From: Citrobacter freundii
Lineage (GTDB): Bacteria > Pseudomonadota > Gammaproteobacteria > Enterobacterales > Enterobacteriaceae
Assembly: GCF_011077955.1 (NCBI RefSeq)
Contig: NZ_JAALBX010000002.1
Span: forward strand, 186,001-250,000
DNA: 64,000 nt
Reading direction: 5' to 3'
Below the pieces are notes generated by a model. It was not told the origin of the DNA. It saw only the letters and a list, made by a program, of their open reading frames with translations, and did not search any database. Position 1 is the first letter of the stretch. Every line of letters starts with the position of its first letter. Both the position numbers and the translations under genes were made by a program. Positions 39,979 through 48,556 of this stretch are shown piece by piece.

Positions 39979-42039
39979 ATGCCACCAAAACCAAAATCAG
40001 TACCTCATACCATGACCTTGCATGGCGACACGCGCACAGATAACTATTTCTGGTTGCGCGACGATACGCGTTCCGATCCTGACGTGCTGGAATACCTGCG
40101 CCAGGAGAATGATTACGGACGGCGGGTAATGGCCAGCCAACAGGCACTCGAAGATCAATTGCTCAAAGAGATGATTGCGCGCGTCCCGCAGCGCGATGCC
40201 TCCGCGCCTTACGTCAAGAACGGCTACCGCTATCGGCAGGTTTATGATGTTGGTTGTGAATACCCGACTTATCAGCGTCAGTCGGTAATGAGCTCGGAAT
40301 GGGATGAGTGGGATGTGCTTTTGGACGCCAATCAGCGCGCCTCCCACAGTGAATTTTATACACTTGGCGCGCTCGCCGTGACGCCGGATAACACCACCAT
40401 GGTGCTGGCGGAAGATTATCTTTCACGGCGGCAGTACGGTCTGCGCTTTCGCAATCTGGAAAGTGGAAACTGGTATCCTGAACTGATTGAGAATGTGGCG
40501 CCAGAGCTTGCCTGGGCCAATGATTCCCGCACCCTGTACTATGTGAAAAAACATGCGACAACGCTATTGCCGTATCAGGTGTGGCGTCATACCGTCGGTA
40601 CGCCTGCCAGTGAAGATGAATTGATTTACGAAGAGCGCGACGACACCTTTTACGTAAGCCTGTATAAAACAACCTCTCAGCACTTCATCACCATTTTTCT
40701 CTCAAGCGCTACCACAAGCGAAGTCTGGCTTCTGGATGCGGAACTGGCGGACGCCGAGCCGTTTTGTTTCCTGAAGCGCCGCAAAGATCATGAATATTCG
40801 GTCGACCACTATCAGCATCGTTTTTATTTGCGCTCCAACCGCGACGGTAAAAACTTTGGGCTTTACCGAAGCACGGTGCGTAATGAACAAAAATGGGAAA
40901 CGTTAATCCCTCCGCGCGACAACATCATGCTTGAAGGATTCACGCTGTTTACTGACTGGCTGGTGGTGGAAGAACGCCAGCGCGGGTTAACCAGCCTGCG
41001 GCAAATTAATCGTAAAACGCATGAAGTTACCGGGATTGCGTTTGACGATCCGGCGTATGTCACCTGGCTTGCCTACAACCCTGAACCAGAAACCGCAAAA
41101 CTGCGTTACGGCTACTCTTCGATGACCACGCCGGACACCTTATTCGAGTTGGATATGGATACCGGCGAGCGGCGAGTGCTAAAACAAACCAATATTGAAG
41201 GCTTTGATGCCGCCAATTATCGCAGCGAACATCTATGGATTAATGCGCGGGATGGGGTAGAAGTGCCGGTATCGCTGGTGTATCACAAAAAACACTTCCG
41301 ACGCGGGGGCAATCCGCTGTTGGTTTACGGTTACGGCTCGTATGGCACCAGTATGGATGCCGATTTTAGCTCCAGCCGTCTTAGCCTGCTCGATCGTGGT
41401 TTTGTTTACGCCATTGCCCATATTCGCGGCGGCGGCGAATTAGGGCACCAGTGGTATGAGTCAGGCAAATTCTTGCAAAAGAAAAATACGTTCTACGATT
41501 ACATTGACGTGTGCGACGCGCTGCTGGCTCAGGGCTATGGCGACCCGCATTATCTTTACGGCATGGGAGGAAGTGCCGGAGGGATGTTGATAGGCGCTGT
41601 CATCAATATGCGCCCGGACCTGTTTCATGGCGTGATAGCTCAGGTGCCTTTTGTCGATGTCGTGACCACGATGCTTGATGAGTCTATTCCGCTCACGACG
41701 GGCGAATTTGAAGAGTGGGGCAATCCGCAGGACGAAACGTATTATCACTATATGAAAAGCTACAGTCCCTATGATCAGGTGAGTCGACAGGCGTATCCCC
41801 ATATGCTGGTGACCACCGGTCTGCATGACTCGCAAGTGCAATACTGGGAACCGGCCAAGTGGGTGGCGAAACTGCGCGAGTATAAGACGGATAACAACCT
41901 GTTGTTGCTGTGCACCGATATGGACTCCGGCCACGGCGGTAAATCCGGACGTTTTAAATCCTACGAGGGCGTGGCGATGGAGTATGCCTTTCTTATCGGG
42001 CTAACCCAGGGCACGCTGGGCAGTCAGTCGGGGAGTTAG
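39979..42039 (+). CDS. ptrB: Oligopeptidase B
   Basis: PtrB is a cytoplasmic serine peptidase of the prolyl oligopeptidase family that cuts short peptides after Arg or Lys. The ATG at 39979 gives 686 residues as in E. coli; an in-frame extension to 39853 is unsupported. An N-terminal beta-propeller (about 70-400) precedes the alpha/beta-hydrolase domain. The nucleophile is S532 in [10 protein letters not shown], with Asp and His in the C-terminal region ([17 protein letters not shown]). yebE, which lies upstream in E. coli, is missing. Confidence 0.97.
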   Translation: MPPKPKSVPHTMTLHGDTRTDNYFWLRDDTRSDPDVLEYLRQENDYGRRVMASQQALEDQLLKEMIARVPQRDASAPYVKNGYRYRQVYDVGCEYPTYQRQSVMSSEWDEWDVLLDANQRASHSEFYTLGALAVTPDNTTMVLAEDYLSRRQYGLRFRNLESGNWYPELIENVAPELAWANDSRTLYYVKKHATTLLPYQVWRHTVGTPASEDELIYEERDDTFYVSLYKTTSQHFITIFLSSATTSEVWLLDAELADAEPFCFLKRRKDHEYSVDHYQHRFYLRSNRDGKNFGLYRSTVRNEQKWETLIPPRDNIMLEGFTLFTDWLVVEERQRGLTSLRQINRKTHEVTGIAFDDPAYVTWLAYNPEPETAKLRYGYSSMTTPDTLFELDMDTGERRVLKQTNIEGFDAANYRSEHLWINARDGVEVPVSLVYHKKHFRRGGNPLLVYGYGSYGTSMDADFSSSRLSLLDRGFVYAIAHIRGGGELGHQWYESGKFLQKKNTFYDYIDVCDALLAQGYGDPHYLYGMGGSAGGMLIGAVINMRPDLFHGVIAQVPFVDVVTTMLDESIPLTTGEFEEWGNPQDETYYHYMKSYSPYDQVSRQAYPHMLVTTGLHDSQVQYWEPAKWVAKLREYKTDNNLLLLCTDMDSGHGGKSGRFKSYEGVAMEYAFLIGLTQGTLGSQSGS

Positions 42040-42704
42040 TCTTCCCCAAGATAGTGGTTGATCGTCAGGCGCAATTGTGGGGTCATATTGGTAAAGGAGT
42101 TTCTCATCCAGCGCAGATAACCCGGATCGCGTTTGGCGATTTCACTTATCTCTTCACCACGGTACTTCCCAAAACTAAACGTGGTCATCAGTGTCGGACG
42201 TCCGGTAATGGTGACCATCTCCTCCGGCGTCCAGCCTGTTTCCTGCAAAATATCCAGCAACAGAGCCGCAGTAATGTAGCAGTCAAACAGCGCGCGGTGA
42301 TGATGTAAACCGGCGGGTGTTTGTATCTGCAAATTACGCGCTTTATAAAGCCCCATATTGCTGTATTTAATGCCGGGCCAGCTCCACAGGCGACGCGCCA
42401 TTTTCATGGTGCATATCCACTCGCCTTTCATATCAGGCAGGACGCGACTGTCGAAATCCGCATTGTGAGCAACGTAATACTTGCTGCCTAAATAGTGCGG
42501 CAACACGGCGTCAATCTCTGGTTTATCGGCCACCATGGCTTCGGTAATGCGGTGGATAGCCATCGCCTGATGGCTGATAGGCCGGTCAGGGCGTACCAGA
42601 TGGCTTTGGGGATTGATGATGTTACCGTCTTTGATATCCACCGACGCGATTTCCACCACACCACCTTGTAACCCGCAGGTTTCGGTATCGATCACACGCA
42701 GCAT
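42036..42704 (-). CDS. exoX: Exodeoxyribonuclease X
   Basis: ExoX is a DEDDh 3'-5' exonuclease acting in mismatch repair and recombination. The 222-residue protein (220 in E. coli) has Exo I as VIDTETCGL (D6, E8), Exo II as [11 protein letters not shown] and Exo III with H in [13 protein letters not shown]. Its stop overlaps that of the convergent ptrB by three to four bases. Confidence 0.95.
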   Translation of the reverse strand: MLRVIDTETCGLQGGVVEIASVDIKDGNIINPQSHLVRPDRPISHQAMAIHRITEAMVADKPEIDAVLPHYLGSKYYVAHNADFDSRVLPDMKGEWICTMKMARRLWSWPGIKYSNMGLYKARNLQIQTPAGLHHHRALFDCYITAALLLDILQETGWTPEEMVTITGRPTLMTTFSFGKYRGEEISEIAKRDPGYLRWMRNSFTNMTPQLRLTINHYLGED

Positions 42705-42743
42705 GTCAGACTCTCTTAGCCACAGGGGCAGGGGCAGGAAACA

Positions 42744-42974
42744 TTATTTTGTTTTAGGCTCCCAGGGTAGCCGGGAGAAATTCACTGAAGCCAGACGATG
42801 CGCTATTAAGCGCTCACGAAAATAGCCGCGCAACGCTTCCGGTTGTTCGCGCTCAACGGCCTCTGCGATGATAGGCATATTGTAGCGCTCTTTAAATGCG
42901 ACCCCGGCGGCGGCCAAATCGACATTGATTTTGTCCATTTCTTCCTGAGGAAGTTGAGCGAGATTGTGCTTCAT
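42744..42974 (-). CDS. holE: DNA polymerase III theta subunit HolE
   Basis: HolE binds the epsilon proofreading subunit and stabilises it in the polymerase III core. The 76-residue protein equals E. coli in length and shares [18 protein letters not shown] and REQPE...[14 protein letters not shown]. It lies 39 bases upstream of exoX in the same direction and may be co-transcribed. Confidence 0.95.
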   Translation of the reverse strand: MKHNLAQLPQEEMDKINVDLAAAGVAFKERYNMPIIAEAVEREQPEALRGYFRERLIAHRLASVNFSRLPWEPKTK

Positions 42975-43124
42975 AAATGACTCCTGTTGTAACTGGCGTG
43001 AAGGTACTTGCTCAATGCCAGGATGACAAGTGTTTCTGTGTCATAGCGTGCCCTGTCGGCTCGACTTGCAGCGGCGGCAAGGTTATTCTTTGGCCCACTG
43101 ACATAACGAAAAGGAATAATTCAA

Positions 43125-43499
43125 ATGGCATTCATCGCGCCGCGTGTTCTTTGTGCCTTTACGCTTACCGCTTCGCTGTTGGCCGCACCTGCCGTCTGGG
43201 CCCATGCCCATCTTAAACATCAGTATCCAGCGGCGGACGCCGTAATGGACGCTGCGCCGCAGGCCCTGACGCTGAATTTCTCGGAAGGCATTGAACCGGC
43301 ATTCAGTGGCATTACCCTTACCGGACCGAATAACCAACCGCAGCAAACGGCTAAGGCCAAATTGGCACCCGACGACAAGAAGCAGTTGATTGTGCCGCTC
43401 AGTGCGCCCCTGCCTGCCGGGCGTTATCAGGTTGACTGGCATGTGGTGTCGGTTGACGGCCATAAAACCAAAGGTAGCTACCATTTTAGCGTGAAATAA
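43125..43499 (+). CDS. yobA: Periplasmic copper-binding protein CopC (YobA)
   Basis: This 124-residue CopC-family protein has a signal peptide ending near WAHA at about 26, leaving an N-terminal histidine (HAHLKHQYPAAD) that is part of the Cu(II) site typical of CopC. The remaining HxxxxDGH site (DWHVVSVDGHKTKG) near 105-118 is also present. One base separates it from copD, so both are in one operon with yebY, as in E. coli (yobA-yebZ-yebY). Confidence 0.93.
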   Translation: MAFIAPRVLCAFTLTASLLAAPAVWAHAHLKHQYPAADAVMDAAPQALTLNFSEGIEPAFSGITLTGPNNQPQQTAKAKLAPDDKKQLIVPLSAPLPAGRYQVDWHVVSVDGHKTKGSYHFSVK

Positions 43500-43500
43500 C

Positions 43501-44376
43501 ATGCTGGACGCGACCTGGATTGCGCTGCGATTTTTACATTTCGTCGCGTTAATACTGGCGCTGGGCTGCGCTATTAGCACCTGCTGGCTGGCATCGGATT
43601 CGCTACGACCCGTCCTGGCGCGCCGCTTATGGCGTCTATGGGGTTACGCGCTTGGCGTAAATGTTTTAAGTGCCAGTTTCATGCTTTGCATTCAGGGCGG
43701 CATGATGGGCGGCGGCTGGATTGACACCTTTTCACCCGCCATCTGGCAGGCGGTGTTGACCACGCAGTTTGGCAGCGTATGGCTGTGGCAAATTATTCTT
43801 AGCGCTATCACGCTTGCGGCTTTTCTCCTGAAACCCAGGCGTGTAGGGGCGTTGCTCATGGTACTGCTGCTCGTCCAGATTATACTTCTGGCGGGCGTCG
43901 GGCATGCCGTGATGGCAGAAGGGGGGCGGGGCGTGGTGCAGCGAGTCAATCACGCAGTCCATCTACTGTCGGCAGCGTGGTGGATGGGGGGGCTGCTTCC
44001 CTTGCTCGCCTGTATGCGGCTTGCGCGCAAAGCGCGCTGGCGGGATGCTGCCATTCGCGCCATGATGCGATTTTCGCGCTACGGTCATCTCGCGGTTGCG
44101 TTGGCTATCCTCACGGGTGGCATTAATACGTTGCTGATTGCAGGCGTGCCATGGCCGCCAGATACGCGTTACCTGATGCTGCTGTGGGTTAAAATAGGTC
44201 TGGTGGCAATAATGGTCGCCATCGCACTGTATAACCGTTACTTTTTGGTGCCGCGGTTTACTCATTCTTCAGGTGCGGCGCAACGTGAGTTTATTACGCT
44301 TGTGAAGGTAGAATGGATAGTCAGCTTGCTGGTGGTGGCGTGCGTAAGCCTGTTCGCGACCTGGGAGCCTGTTTAA
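43501..44376 (+). CDS. yebZ: Copper resistance protein CopD family (YebZ)
   Basis: The 291-residue protein is a CopD-type integral membrane protein with about eight hydrophobic helices. Conserved CopD features include [14 protein letters not shown] at the start, histidines in [20 protein letters not shown] (about 149-168) and [22 protein letters not shown]. CopD proteins are linked to copper uptake across the inner membrane together with CopC. It starts one base after yobA. Confidence 0.93.
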   Translation: MLDATWIALRFLHFVALILALGCAISTCWLASDSLRPVLARRLWRLWGYALGVNVLSASFMLCIQGGMMGGGWIDTFSPAIWQAVLTTQFGSVWLWQIILSAITLAAFLLKPRRVGALLMVLLLVQIILLAGVGHAVMAEGGRGVVQRVNHAVHLLSAAWWMGGLLPLLACMRLARKARWRDAAIRAMMRFSRYGHLAVALAILTGGINTLLIAGVPWPPDTRYLMLLWVKIGLVAIMVAIALYNRYFLVPRFTHSSGAAQREFITLVKVEWIVSLLVVACVSLFATWEPV

Positions 44377-44401
44377 TCGTAATGATGTTTGCGAGTCTTT
44401 G

Positions 44402-44740
44402 ATGAAAAAAACAATAATTTCTCTGCTCTTGATGGCCTGTGCCGGAACAGCGCTTGCCGCGCCGAAAGTGATAACGGTCAGCCGATTTGAAATGGGCAAA
44501 GACAGTTGGGCGTTTAATCGGGAAGAAGTCATGCTGACGTGCCGTCCTGGCGATGCGCTCTTTGTTATCAACCCGGCGACGCTTATGCAGTACCCGATTA
44601 ATGACGAAGCCATGGCCCAGGTCAGATCCGGTAAAACCACTGGCCAATCTATTGATGTGCTGTTGGTTGACGATCCGGCCAATCCCGGGCAGAAGAAAAG
44701 CCTGAAGCCGTTTATTGAGAAAGCGAAAACGCTCTGCTAA
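44402..44740 (+). CDS. yebY: DUF2511 protein YebY
   Basis: The 112-residue precursor matches YebY of E. coli, a small secreted or periplasmic protein of unknown function in the copper-related yobA-yebZ-yebY operon. A signal peptide ends at about ALAA (18). Two cysteines (LTCRPGD and TLC at the C-terminus) could form a disulfide. ATG at 44402 is preferred over TTG at 44399, although the ribosome binding site is weak. A terminator follows. Confidence 0.92.
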   Translation: MKKTIISLLLMACAGTALAAPKVITVSRFEMGKDSWAFNREEVMLTCRPGDALFVINPATLMQYPINDEAMAQVRSGKTTGQSIDVLLVDDPANPGQKKSLKPFIEKAKTLC

Positions 44741-44767
44741 GTGCGCCTGCGCTAAGTGTAAGGGCAT

Positions 44768-44809
44768 AAAAAAACCGCAATACCGTGCGTAACGGATTGC
44801 GGTTTTTTA
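44768..44809 (+). terminator. Terminator after yebY (bidirectional)
   Basis: AAAAAACCGCAA pairs with TTGCGGTTTTTT, with an inner CCGT/ACGG stem, 27 bases after yebY. Confidence 0.92.
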
Positions 44810-44881
44810 TTAAGTGATTACGTAATGTGAGGTATTTTTTGAACCACTTTCGTCGCGGACTGGAAAACCTGACATCGTAAT

Positions 44882-44888
44882 CTATTCT
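44882..44888 (+). promoter_or_regulatory. Sigma-S-type -10 element of SdsR
   Basis: CTATTCT lies six bases before the SdsR 5' end and fits the sigma-S preference CTAYRCT in part; SdsR is known to depend strictly on sigma-S. Confidence 0.7.
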
Positions 44889-44894
44889 TAAAGT

Positions 44895-44998
44895 GCAAGG
44901 CGATTTCAGCCTGCATTAATGCCAACTTTTAGCGCACGGCTCTCTCCCAAGAGCCATTTCCCTGGACCGAATACAGGAATCGTATTCGGTCTTTTTTT
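44895..44998 (+). ncRNA. sdsR: SdsR (RyeB) small RNA
   Basis: SdsR is a stationary-phase, Hfq-bound RNA that represses ompD, tolC and mutS among others. Its sequence is recognisable almost base for base: GCAAGGCGA at the 5' end, the unpaired CATTAATGCCAACTTTTAGC seed region, and the terminator ACCGAATAC/GTATTCGGT with seven T. The length is 104 nt as in E. coli and the place between yebY and pphA is the same. In E. coli SraC (RyeA) is transcribed across it on the other strand; its ends cannot be fixed here. Confidence 0.95.
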
Positions 44999-45037
44999 AT
45001 TCGCCTTACTTTTCAGTAACTTGCGAGTCGCTCCACG

Positions 45038-45059
45038 AAATTACACGAAAATTACACGA
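45038..45059. repeat. Exact 11-bp tandem repeat AAATTACACGA x2
   Basis: Two perfect copies lie end to end, with a partial third (CACGA) before them, 40 bases after SdsR. An 11-base period places both on one face of the helix, as in response-regulator sites. It would be in the SraC transcription unit if that RNA exists here. Confidence 0.7.
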
Positions 45060-45490
45060 ATTCCTGTATTCCGGTCTTTTTGTTATACCACATCAAAACG
45101 GCAGATTTACAGCATTACATAACTTTTTTGGCGCGGGTCGAGAGACAATTTTGTGATACTTTAACCTCTACGTCTGAGTCATGATTGTCTAAAAAACCGC
45201 TCCGTTTTACTCTTTTATTAGCCGCGCCGACAGACTGTGGAGCTTACGAATTTCGGGTACTCAAAACCAGCAGGCAACTGGCTCTGAATGGGTCGTTGAA
45301 ACATGCTGGCAACGGGGATCGGTATCTCTCCTGAAAATCTCGCGCTTTTTTATGATTATTAAGAATTCTTAAGCTTAAAAGTGCTAATAAGCCGCTTTTG
45401 AATGTACAAATAGTAATCAGAGGCTTTATTTTGGAATCAGGATCAAATAATGAGAATTTGCCTTTAGCACCATCTTGTACAGAATAATCC

Positions 45491-45598
45491 TATAGGCTAT
45501 TGTGCTTTTCATCCCTTACAGAGCTAACGCCAACACAATGAGCGCCGGAGATAAGCGCCGGAGGGAGACAAAAAAACCTGCATATCGCAGGTTTTTTT
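45491..45598 (+). ncRNA. Possible unrecognised small RNA ending in an orphan terminator
   Basis: TTGCCT (45458-45463) and AGAATA (45481-45486), 17 bases apart, could form a weak promoter for an RNA of about 108 nt ending at the perfect hairpin ACCTGC/GCAGGT with A and T tracts. The direct repeat AGCGCCGGAG lies just before the terminator. I do not recognise it; it could equally belong to the minus strand. Confidence 0.3.
45571..45598. terminator. Orphan bidirectional terminator upstream of pphA
   Basis: AAAAAACCTGC-ATATC-GCAGGTTTTTTT forms an 11-base-pair stem with no annotated gene ending at it. Confidence 0.88.
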
Positions 45599-45747
45599 GC
45601 GTCTTTATTGATCTCAAATCCGCTCCAACTTTCCTAATAATTCCAGTTTGCGCGCGTAAAACGTTCTGTTTCCCACCGCGACAAGACAAGCCTTCAGTGC
45701 TCACCCTGCTGCTCGCACACTATACTTAAGTGTTTACAGGAGGAGAG

Positions 45748-46392
45748 ATGTATCAACGTATCGATACTACCCAGTGGCGGTCAGTCTATGTGGTCGGCGA
45801 TTTACATGGATGCTTGCGTGAGTTCGCCCAGGCGCTACGTAAAGTGCACTTCGATCCCTGGCAGGATTTAGTCGTAAGCGTGGGCGATTTAATCGACCGC
45901 GGTGAAAATAGCCCGGGTTGCCTTGCATTAACAGAATGTCGTTGGTTTCGCTGCGTGCTGGGTAATCATGAAGCCATGGCGCTTGATGCGCTTGATAATG
46001 GCGATTTTGCCCTGTGGTTTATTAATGGCGGAAACTGGTTTGTTGAGCTGCATGGCGCAGCGCGCAAGCGCGTTGAGAAGCAGCTATCACGTCTGCGCGA
46101 TTTTCCGCTGATTATCGAACTTGATATGGGGTCCCGGCGCCTTGTCATTGCTCATGCCGATTATCCGGCGGATCATTATGCCTGGCAGCAACCCGTCAAG
46201 CGGACGCCGGTATTATGGAGTCGTGAACGAATAAGCCGTTGTATGGAAGGGCAGGCTGAAAGTATCGATGGAGCGGATGGGTTTTATTTTGGGCATACGC
46301 CGCTTAACGCCTGTCTGGATTGCGGCAATTTGCACTATATCGACACCGGTGCGGTATTCGGCAATACCTTAACGCTGTTACAAGTGCAGTAA
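45748..46392 (+). CDS. pphA: Serine/threonine protein phosphatase PphA
   Basis: PphA is a metal-dependent PPP-family protein phosphatase, linked in E. coli to heat-shock and misfolding signalling. The ATG at 45748 follows a strong AGGAGGAG and gives 214 residues (218 in E. coli). The family motifs are GDLHG (about 18-22), GDLIDRG (about 45-51), GNHE (about 72-75), and histidines in IAHADYP and FGHTP. It is convergent with yebW with no gap. Confidence 0.94.
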   Translation: MYQRIDTTQWRSVYVVGDLHGCLREFAQALRKVHFDPWQDLVVSVGDLIDRGENSPGCLALTECRWFRCVLGNHEAMALDALDNGDFALWFINGGNWFVELHGAARKRVEKQLSRLRDFPLIIELDMGSRRLVIAHADYPADHYAWQQPVKRTPVLWSRERISRCMEGQAESIDGADGFYFGHTPLNACLDCGNLHYIDTGAVFGNTLTLLQVQ

Positions 46393-46584
46393 TTAAAAAT
46401 CGCTGTACTCCTGAGCCGGGCTCCAGAAGCTATCAATAAACTCTTCTACCGGATAGCACCCGCCATGACGAAGGCGCTGCTCATCCATCGCGCGTAAACA
46501 TTGTTTCTCGGTGTTATAGACATCAACGACGATGTCATTGCACCCACCATCCAGATAACAAATAAATAAAACCAGTGCGAACAT
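46393..46584 (-). CDS. yebW: Small protein YebW
   Basis: The 63-residue protein matches YebW of E. coli in length and in segments YLDGGC, DIVVDVYNTE and RPAQEYGDF-like SPAQEYSDF. The start at 46584 is chosen by homology over a longer frame. Four cysteines are present. Function is unknown. Confidence 0.9.
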   Translation of the reverse strand: MFALVLFICYLDGGCNDIVVDVYNTEKQCLRAMDEQRLRHGGCYPVEEFIDSFWSPAQEYSDF

Positions 46585-46691
46585 CGCATCCCCAAAAAAA
46601 GAACCTTTAGGGTAAGTGTAGGGGGCATGTTGCGATGGGTAAACCAAACGGCGAAGAATAACCCGTCTCAGGCGACGGGCTCATGTCGGGA

Positions 46692-46931
46692 TCAGGCAAA
46701 GCGCATCACCCAGGCATCGGATTTTTCGTCATAATGTTTACGATAAAGTACGGAATGCTCGCCATTCAGAACGGCAGGAATACTGGTTTCAGCATCCCAT
46801 GCGTCAAGCTGCATGCACAAATCCGGGTCGGATTTACAGGGAATAGTCAGAGTGCGCTCCCCAGGCTGTTCACCGCTCAGTTCCGCATCATCGATCTCAA
46901 AAGTGCCGATTTTAACGCTGGTCTTAGTCAT
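46692..46931 (-). CDS. yebV: Small protein YebV
   Basis: The 79-residue protein matches YebV (78 in E. coli), with TLTIPCKSDPDLCMQLDAWD as the conserved core. The start at 46931 (MTKTSVKIG) has GGAGAGCG upstream. YebV is an uncharacterised cytosolic protein that has been reported among heat- or sigma-S-linked small proteins; no motif suggests a reaction. Confidence 0.9.
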   Translation of the reverse strand: MTKTSVKIGTFEIDDAELSGEQPGERTLTIPCKSDPDLCMQLDAWDAETSIPAVLNGEHSVLYRKHYDEKSDAWVMRFA

Positions 46932-47042
46932 ATCGCTCTCCATCATCATTACAGTGCAGGTGGTACGACCAGTAAAGTCGCCATTTTTTAGCCTGGACAA
47001 GGAAGTGGAAAAGCGCAAGTTTACGGCGCTTATTTTTTCGAA

Positions 47043-48479
47043 TTAACACTCACTGGCAAAGAGTTTTCCATCGCGCACCAGCTCTCGCGGAAAGCTGTTT
47101 TTAAGCCGCGAGCCGACTTTTTTCGCCAGTCCCAAGGGTTGATTCTGGTACGAAACAATCACTTCATGCGCGTCCGGCGCGGTTTCGGGGTAAATATCGC
47201 GACCGCGATACCACTCTTGCGCTTCCTGCGCGGTGAGGGCGAAGCCATGCGTGGCGACGTTGCCTAAGGCAATCACGGCTTCATGTTGCCAGCGAAAGCC
47301 TTTATTGAAGGTTTCTGCAAGCTTCAGGCCGATGCGTGAAAAGCGCACCTGGCCAATTAACGGTTCGATTTCTGTCGGGAATAACCAGATCTCTTTATCG
47401 CGCTGCCACAGGCGGAGCGCATCGTCCCAGACAAGCCCGACGCTTGCGGCGGCGCGGGCAATCTCCTGCGCCTCTTTGGGTTTTACCGGCGCGAACGGGA
47501 ATTTGCCGGTTTTATAGCCTGGGGCGTCCAGTGCGGGGACGGCGGCGGTTTTGCGCAATCTGGCAACGAAGAAGCCTTCACAATCGAAAATTTGTGGGAA
47601 CACGTGCAGAAAACCTTCGTCGGTCAAGGCCTGCGCGGCACCCGTGAACAAGTCGCCTAGCGGCTCAACGCAGACCGCGTCGGGATAGCGGGCCAGCAGC
47701 CACTGGCAGACGTGCTCATTTTCTTCACGATTAAGCGTGCAGGTAGAATAGACCAGCGTACCGCCCGGGCGCAGAGCGTGAAAGGCGCTGTCGATAAGTT
47801 CGCGCTGGGTTGCGGCAATCTCCTGATTGCTGGCAACAGACCAGTTGCGTAGCGCATCAGGATCTTTTCGCACCACGCCTTCGCCCGAGCACGGCGCATC
47901 AAGCAGGATGGCGTCAAACGCTTCCGGCACCGCCGCGCCGAACACGCGGCCGTCAAAATGGGTCAGCGCCACGTTTTGAATGCCGCAGCGGCTGATGTTG
48001 GCTGCCAGTACTTTTACCCGGCTGGCGGCATACTCATTGGCGAGGATCGCCCCACGATTATTCATTCTGGCGGCGATTTGCGTGGTTTTTGAGCCTGGCG
48101 CGGCGGCCACGTCCATAACGCGCGCCATCGACGGCTTTCCGTCAAACAGCGCGGCTACCGGCAACATAGAGCTGGCTTCCTGAATGTAAAACAGACCGCT
48201 GAGATGTTCAGCGCAGCTGCCAAGCGGGAAATCCTCGTCATCGCGCGTTATCCAAAAACCCTCTTCACACCAGGGGATGGGGCTCAACTGCCAGTCATAA
48301 TCGGCAACCAGACTGAGAAAGTCGCTCACGCTGATTTTAAGCGTATTGACCCGAATACTGCGGCGCAACGGGCGCTGGCAGGCGTCGATAAAGCTCTCCA
48401 TGGATAATGCGGCAGGCATAGCGTTGCGCATTTCGGTAAGGAAGTCGTCGGGAAGATATACGGAACGGATTTGCGCCAC
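47043..48479 (-). CDS. rsmF: 16S rRNA m5C1407 methyltransferase RsmF
   Basis: RsmF methylates C1407 of 16S rRNA in the 30S subunit using SAM. The 478-residue protein (479 in E. coli) has the RsmB/Nop2 core: SAM motif [17 protein letters not shown] (about 118-134), [16 protein letters not shown] with the release cysteine, and [11 protein letters not shown] with the catalytic cysteine. A C-terminal PUA-like region follows. Translation starts at GTG. Confidence 0.96.
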   Translation of the reverse strand: MAQIRSVYLPDDFLTEMRNAMPAALSMESFIDACQRPLRRSIRVNTLKISVSDFLSLVADYDWQLSPIPWCEEGFWITRDDEDFPLGSCAEHLSGLFYIQEASSMLPVAALFDGKPSMARVMDVAAAPGSKTTQIAARMNNRGAILANEYAASRVKVLAANISRCGIQNVALTHFDGRVFGAAVPEAFDAILLDAPCSGEGVVRKDPDALRNWSVASNQEIAATQRELIDSAFHALRPGGTLVYSTCTLNREENEHVCQWLLARYPDAVCVEPLGDLFTGAAQALTDEGFLHVFPQIFDCEGFFVARLRKTAAVPALDAPGYKTGKFPFAPVKPKEAQEIARAAASVGLVWDDALRLWQRDKEIWLFPTEIEPLIGQVRFSRIGLKLAETFNKGFRWQHEAVIALGNVATHGFALTAQEAQEWYRGRDIYPETAPDAHEVIVSYQNQPLGLAKKVGSRLKNSFPRELVRDGKLFASEC

Positions 48480-48556
48480 AGCCTGGCCCCATGGGTAAAA
48501 TTAAGGGCGCCGAGTGTAGCATAACTGCCCCGGCATCGCACCGGGGCATCCTGTGA

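Larger units (their letters stand above)
45060..45747. other. Gene-free region between SdsR and pphA
   Basis: About 690 bases without a credible protein gene. Seen are CCTGTATTCCGGTCTTTTTG at about 45064, which resembles the 3' arm of the SdsR terminator, a 10-base direct repeat AGCGCCGGAG (45541 and 45554) and an orphan terminator (45571-45598). AGGAGGAG before 45748 is the pphA ribosome binding site. SraC/RyeA may begin in this region on the minus strand. Confidence 0.5.

Noticed and set aside
45502..45729. 75-codon frame upstream of pphA
   Set aside because: It spans the orphan terminator, lacks a ribosome binding site and has no recognisable protein features.
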